Assembly: GCA_947568835.1 (NCBI GenBank)
Contig: OX387604.1
Location: 10,509,860-10,573,859 of the forward strand
Reading direction: 5' to 3'
Length of the DNA: 64,000 nucleotides
Source: Protonemura montana
Lineage: Eukaryota > Arthropoda > Insecta > Plecoptera > Nemouridae
Positions 61,301-64,000 of this stretch are shown here, piece after piece. The position numbers and the translations under genes were made by a program. The notes under the pieces are model-generated. The model worked only from the letters and a program-made list of their open reading frames with translations, had not been told where the DNA came from and made no database searches. Each line of letters starts with the position of its first letter. Position 1 is the stretch's first letter.

Positions 61301-63570
61301 GTTAACCGTTCCACAGCTCTACCACGTGGTATCAGTTGTGAGTACAAAGCAGTATCAAAAAATCAATCAGCAAGAAATTACAGAATTTAATAACTTATCA
61401 TTCGAAATGACAATTTTGTCGGTACATTAGTCGTTGGTCGGCAATTTTCGTACAGGAAGTTAGACATTGGCACTGAGACTAAGACTGAATCTATTAACCC
61501 AGTGGTTATAGCATTGTTCGAACATCTACTGTGATGTTTACCTCTTTGTCAATCATTAATTTTACTTGAGGTATAAGGTCGATTGAATAAGTTAATGAAA
61601 CCAAAACACGGCCGTGATAAGCTTCTTACAACACTCGGCTGCTTGGTATTAGCTACCTGACCTGCCATGAGGAACAAAATTATTTTACTGGTAGCAACAT
61701 TTTGGATCAGTGAAAGAGTCCACCCTTGAGACACTGGTCCCTATGCCTTTACACAATAGTATCAAAGACTACTTATCAGGATTGATGACATCCAACTATA
61801 TGAAATATTTTCGTTTCAACTATAAATGCTTTAAGTGCAATTGAGTACACACTTACAAATAATGATAGTAAGCTAATATATCAGAGACTAAAGCAGCTTT
61901 GGGATTGTATTTTCAACTTAACCAATGCAGGGTATATGTGGGAATCCAAACTTTGCATGGCAACAAGAACAAGTCTTCAAGATGAACTGAAATTATTGAA
62001 TATATTTTATGAAAAATGAACCATAGATTAAGAGAGAAATGCATCACTTATCAGGCTAATTACAAAAAAAAAAACATAGGTGATCAATTTTTTGCCATCT
62101 TGAAATTTAAGATCAATGATTAGCTCAAAGAATATTGCTTGTGAATTATTGTAATTGATTATTTTAATAAGAAGAATATGGTCTTACATGACTGTCTTCA
62201 TGTTTGAGAAGTGTGGATAAAGCTTCAACACAAGTTGGCAATGATGGATCCTGTGGTTCCATTTTGGTACACAGCCTCGACACAACAGCCATAGACGAGT
62301 GCAGAGTATCTTTGTGGACTCGAACGCTGTTATCTCGAATGAATGATAAAACGCACTGCAGGCCTCCAGCTTCAAACACAGCCCCAGCTTCACGTGTGCA
62401 AATTAACTCAAGAACCTACATGCAAAAAAACAATACATTGTATTATTAATGTTAAGAAGGGATGGACATTTTATCTATGGCTGATTAAATAATGTGGTTA
62501 AATAACATTTAATAATGTTGCAGTAAAAAAACATCTTGCACTGTTCTTAAATGTTTAGTCAACTCATGCAAGTTAACCCAAATCACCAAACTTCAACTGT
62601 AGGATTAATTAGGCTTCACTATTATTTATAATTGCAATTAGGGGCTAGACGAGATAAAACAGGATAAATACTAACTTTTACCCATCAAATTCAGGAAATC
62701 AAGAGAAACAGAGAATCGAGTCTTTTCTTTGAATTCAATGAATTTGATTAAAAAAATATTCTATTTAAAAAAGGTTTTCAGAAGCAACCGTGTTTTTTGA
62801 AACCTTCTCTTATTATGCTAACAGCAGTGTATATGAACATTCGATTAAAAATGGTATCAGTAAGTTTTGAAACAATTAAAAATGTGCAGAAAATTTAGGG
62901 AACAGCAAAAGACAAAAAAGAGAACGTTAACACTTATTTATGTGTGAAAAATAGTTACAAGAGAATGTCAGCCCCGAAGAGAACAAATTCATACGACGGT
63001 TTTGAGCAAAGGGAATCAAACTAATAGCTAAGCACAAGAAATGTTTAAATAAACTTGTGTAAAAACTAAAACCTATGTTCACTCTTACCTTAATGCACTG
63101 TTCAGCAAGATCTTTGCTCGTACGAGAAGCCACTTCGGCTACAACCAAGCGGTTGCAAATAGCCTTCACTGCACCATCCATGGCAACAATTCTTCGTGTG
63201 CATTCTGCAGATACGTCCAAGTAATATGTGATAGCACGAGCCGTAACTTCAACCACGTTGTCCGGTGCACACTCGTCGAGAAATATGCGGCAAAGAGCTG
63301 GTAAAAAGGTCCTTGGGGGGCAACTGAAATAGATGATTCACAACAAGATAAGATAAAAGACATTTAGATCAACATGTGAAAGTAATGTTACGTATCACAC
63401 AGAAGAGATCATCAACACAAAATTGCTTACCTTTCAAAGCAGCGGTCAACATTATCAGACATGAGCAGTAGCATACAAAGCTGTTCTAAAGCAATAAGTT
63501 GCATGTCTCTTTCATCTCCCTGGCCCATGTTGAGCCACTCCAAAAGCGTTTCAGGATCTACCTCCGCCAT
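36961..63570 (-). CDS. HECTD1: E3 ubiquitin-protein ligase HECTD1
   Basis: A very large HECT-type ligase that forms a thioester with ubiquitin and passes it to substrates. From MAEVDP at 63570 I joined 42 exons with consistent phase to 2673 residues (vertebrate protein about 2610): 63431-63570, 63089-63323, 62188-62415, 60926-61204, 59857-59915, 59232-59449, 59023-59139, 58602-58784, 58320-58482, 58089-58230, 56123-56293, 55783-56017, 55605-55640, 55328-55503, 55068-55235, 54835-54957, 54507-54746, 54189-54317, 53810-54084, 53456-53708, 52777-52966, 52199-52420, 51443-51753, 50210-50441, 49388-49549, 48898-49062, 47580-47777, 46939-47086, 44888-45069, 44261-44418, 43782-43913, 42551-42796, 41945-42075, 41261-41484, 40946-41153, 40156-40360, 39546-39770, 38346-38503, 38077-38220, 37706-37991, 37383-37624, 36961-37243. 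Domains in order: ARM-like, ankyrin, SUN-like, MIB/HERC2, Ser/acidic linker, HECT. The introns after 58602 and 55783 start with GC. A linker after the exon 41945-42075 is shorter than in vertebrates. Confidence 0.96.
38638..38740 (+). repeat. Dispersed repeat, copy of the arm at 24.6 kb
   Basis: ATAAAGTAACTGGCATAAGT and GGAAAATTAGTTGTT match the right arm at about 24594-24690 (ATAAAGTAACAGGCATAAGT). It lies in the HECTD1 intron between exons 38346-38503 and 39546-39770. No inverted partner is seen here. Confidence 0.6.
45440..46695. mobile_element. hAT-like DNA transposon, non-autonomous, in a HECTD1 intron
   Basis: A 1256-bp element with terminal inverted repeats CAGGGCATCGAACC (left) and CAAGGCATCGAACC (right end, reverse-complemented), 13 of 14 matching, flanked by the 8-bp duplication GTAGGAAT at 45432-45439 and 46696-46703. 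The 8-bp duplication and CA(G/A)GG start are hAT hallmarks. Both subterminal regions (about 45449-45610 and 46545-46680) are dense in CGAACC/GAACCC words, mostly in the same orientation. The interior has no transposase; a short frame from ATG 46108 ([14 protein letters not shown]) stops after 28 codons and is at most a remnant. It lies in the intron between exons 46939-47086 and 44888-45069. Confidence 0.85.
48128..48586 (-). mobile_element. 5S-rRNA-derived SINE, full length, with target duplication
   Basis: Read on the minus strand it starts CCGAACGGTTTGGCATGTTG, passes the 5S-like head (TTAGATCACCGAAGTTAACC; GGTATTGGATGGGTGACCAT), body, CATCATCCTCATCATCATCC segment and the conserved 3' block, and ends in an A-rich tail (plus-strand T run 48125-48148). 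The 15-bp duplication TTTAAATCTACCTTT flanks it at 48113-48127 and 48587-48601, proof of retroposition. It lies in the HECTD1 intron between exons 48898-49062 and 47580-47777. Confidence 0.93.
51560..53708 (-). other. HECTD1: SUN-like and MIB/HERC2 domain exons of HECTD1
   Basis: Exons 53456-53708 and 52777-52966 encode the Sad1/UNC-like beta-sandwich ([20 protein letters not shown] ... [20 protein letters not shown], residues about 1106-1253). Exons 52199-52420 and the first part of 51443-51753 encode the MIB/HERC2 domain ([17 protein letters not shown] ... [18 protein letters not shown], about 1285-1360). Both are close to the vertebrate sequence. Confidence 0.93.
55783..55783 (-). other. 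HECTD1: GC donor of a GC-AG intron (HECTD1)
   Basis: The exon ends GCGCAG at 55783 and the intron (55782-55641) starts GCAAGT. Only this junction keeps the frame into the 36-nt exon 55605-55640; the nearby GT in AAGTTT would create an early stop. Confidence 0.85.
56294..58088. other. Largest stretch without exon near the HECTD1 centre (intron)
   Basis: 1.8-kb intron, AT-rich. I see no repeat family or nested gene. The open frame at 56624-56992 is low complexity. Confidence 0.5.
58602..58602 (-). other. HECTD1: GC donor of a GC-AG intron (HECTD1)
   Basis: The exon ends CTCCAG at 58602 and the intron (58601-58483) starts GCAAGT. The junction restores the conserved QSPGEWM sequence. AG|GCAAGT is the consensus for GC donors. 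Confidence 0.9.
58602..59449 (-). other. HECTD1: Ankyrin repeat exons of HECTD1
   Basis: Exons 59232-59449, 59023-59139 and 58602-58784 encode [20 protein letters not shown], then ankyrin repeats [40 protein letters not shown] and [20 protein letters not shown] (about residues 360-484). Confidence 0.93.
60926..63570 (-). other. HECTD1: N-terminal armadillo-like exons of HECTD1
   Basis: The first four exons encode helices typical of the HECTD1 N-terminus: [55 protein letters not shown] and [20 protein letters not shown]. The poorly conserved linker ([20 protein letters not shown]) precedes [16 protein letters not shown]. Confidence 0.92.
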
Positions 63571-63790
63571 CTAAAAAAAGAATTATCTTTGGTATCACAT
63601 AGTAGCCAGAAATAATGTGACAGAAAATACAATCTATGGTTGTGTAGCACTGCTCTGATTGGACTAAAGTAATATATGCTCTCTTAGTATAGTGCAGTGA
63701 TATTGTAATAATTATAATGTGGGTATTATTACTCTTCAGCAAATTCGTCTACAAAGGATCAGAATATAAGGACCAGAAGATTTGTCTCAC

Positions 63791-63853
63791 CTTGATCGCT
63801 TTATGTGGTGCCACTGACGCGAGGGAGTCAGTTACCAAGTTACAAGCAGCTGA
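63791..63853 (-). other. HECTD1: Candidate additional coding exon upstream of the HECTD1 methionine
   Basis: 63 nt bounded by acceptor TTGTTTCAG and donor GTGAGA, exactly 21 open codons (SAACNLVTDSLASVAPHKAI then K) in phase 0 with the next exon, whose acceptor TTTTTTTAG directly abuts the ATG. It may be 5' UTR, an alternative exon, or evidence that the protein starts further upstream outside the window. Confidence 0.55.
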
Positions 63854-64000
63854 CTGAAACAAATTGTTGATAACAAAATCAAAATATTTTTTAAATATAA
63901 ATTATAAAAAGAAGCTGTAAAGAATTGAATATCTTTACAAAATTAGTATTGAAAATTTTTTAAATGCAATAGACCAAAATATTTCTTAACAATAAAAGAT

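Overview
The window looks like nuclear DNA from an invertebrate animal. Every recognisable gene is split by GT-AG introns or has typical animal architecture, the intergenic DNA is AT-rich, and SINEs, a hAT-type element and MITEs are present. The proteins are clear metazoan orthologues. The HECTD1 gene keeps about 42 coding exons, an intron density more like vertebrates, cnidarians, molluscs or chelicerates than fast-evolving insects or nematodes (inference). I cannot name the species. I saw no bacterial genes, phage or CRISPR.

Left part (1-19.3 kb). The window opens inside a ceramide synthase gene (+, to 3517). Next come GMP reductase (+, 4601-6683), an unrecognised four-exon gene whose protein has a lysine/serine repeat tract and a GATA-like C2-C2 finger (+, 9187-13275), an SLC35D-type nucleotide-sugar transporter (+, 14681-15794), and on the minus strand an uninterrupted reading frame for the histone-acetyltransferase adaptor TADA3 (17576-19303).

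Middle (19.3-27.8 kb). This gene-poor, repeat-rich stretch holds three SINE copies with a 5S-rRNA-derived head packed in alternating orientation, a small tandem repeat, an inverted-repeat element, six different tRNA-like sequences all on the minus strand, a direct repeat and a fourth, decayed 5S-type SINE.

Right part (27.8-64 kb). GALNT11-like polypeptide GalNAc-transferase (-, nine exons) and cytosolic malate dehydrogenase (+, six exons) are divergent with about 1 kb between them. Between MDH1 and the next gene lie a 31-bp-arm perfect hairpin and a Harbinger-like MITE. From 36961 to the right edge the minus strand is one large HECT ubiquitin ligase, HECTD1. From its conserved MAEVDP methionine I assembled 42 coding exons with consistent splice phase, giving 2673 residues. 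Two of its introns use GC donors. Its introns carry a 1256-bp hAT-like element with 8-bp target duplications and a full-length 5S-SINE with a 15-bp duplication.

The genes are functionally unrelated housekeeping genes (sphingolipid synthesis, purine salvage, Golgi glycosylation, chromatin acetylation, central metabolism, ubiquitin transfer). There is no operon or gene-cluster logic. I did not find a convincing new multi-gene system. The most unusual material is the repeat content: the tRNA-like series, the 5S-SINE family, the hAT-like element with hexamer-type ends and the long hairpins, plus the unrecognised finger protein and the altered active-site motif of the ceramide synthase.
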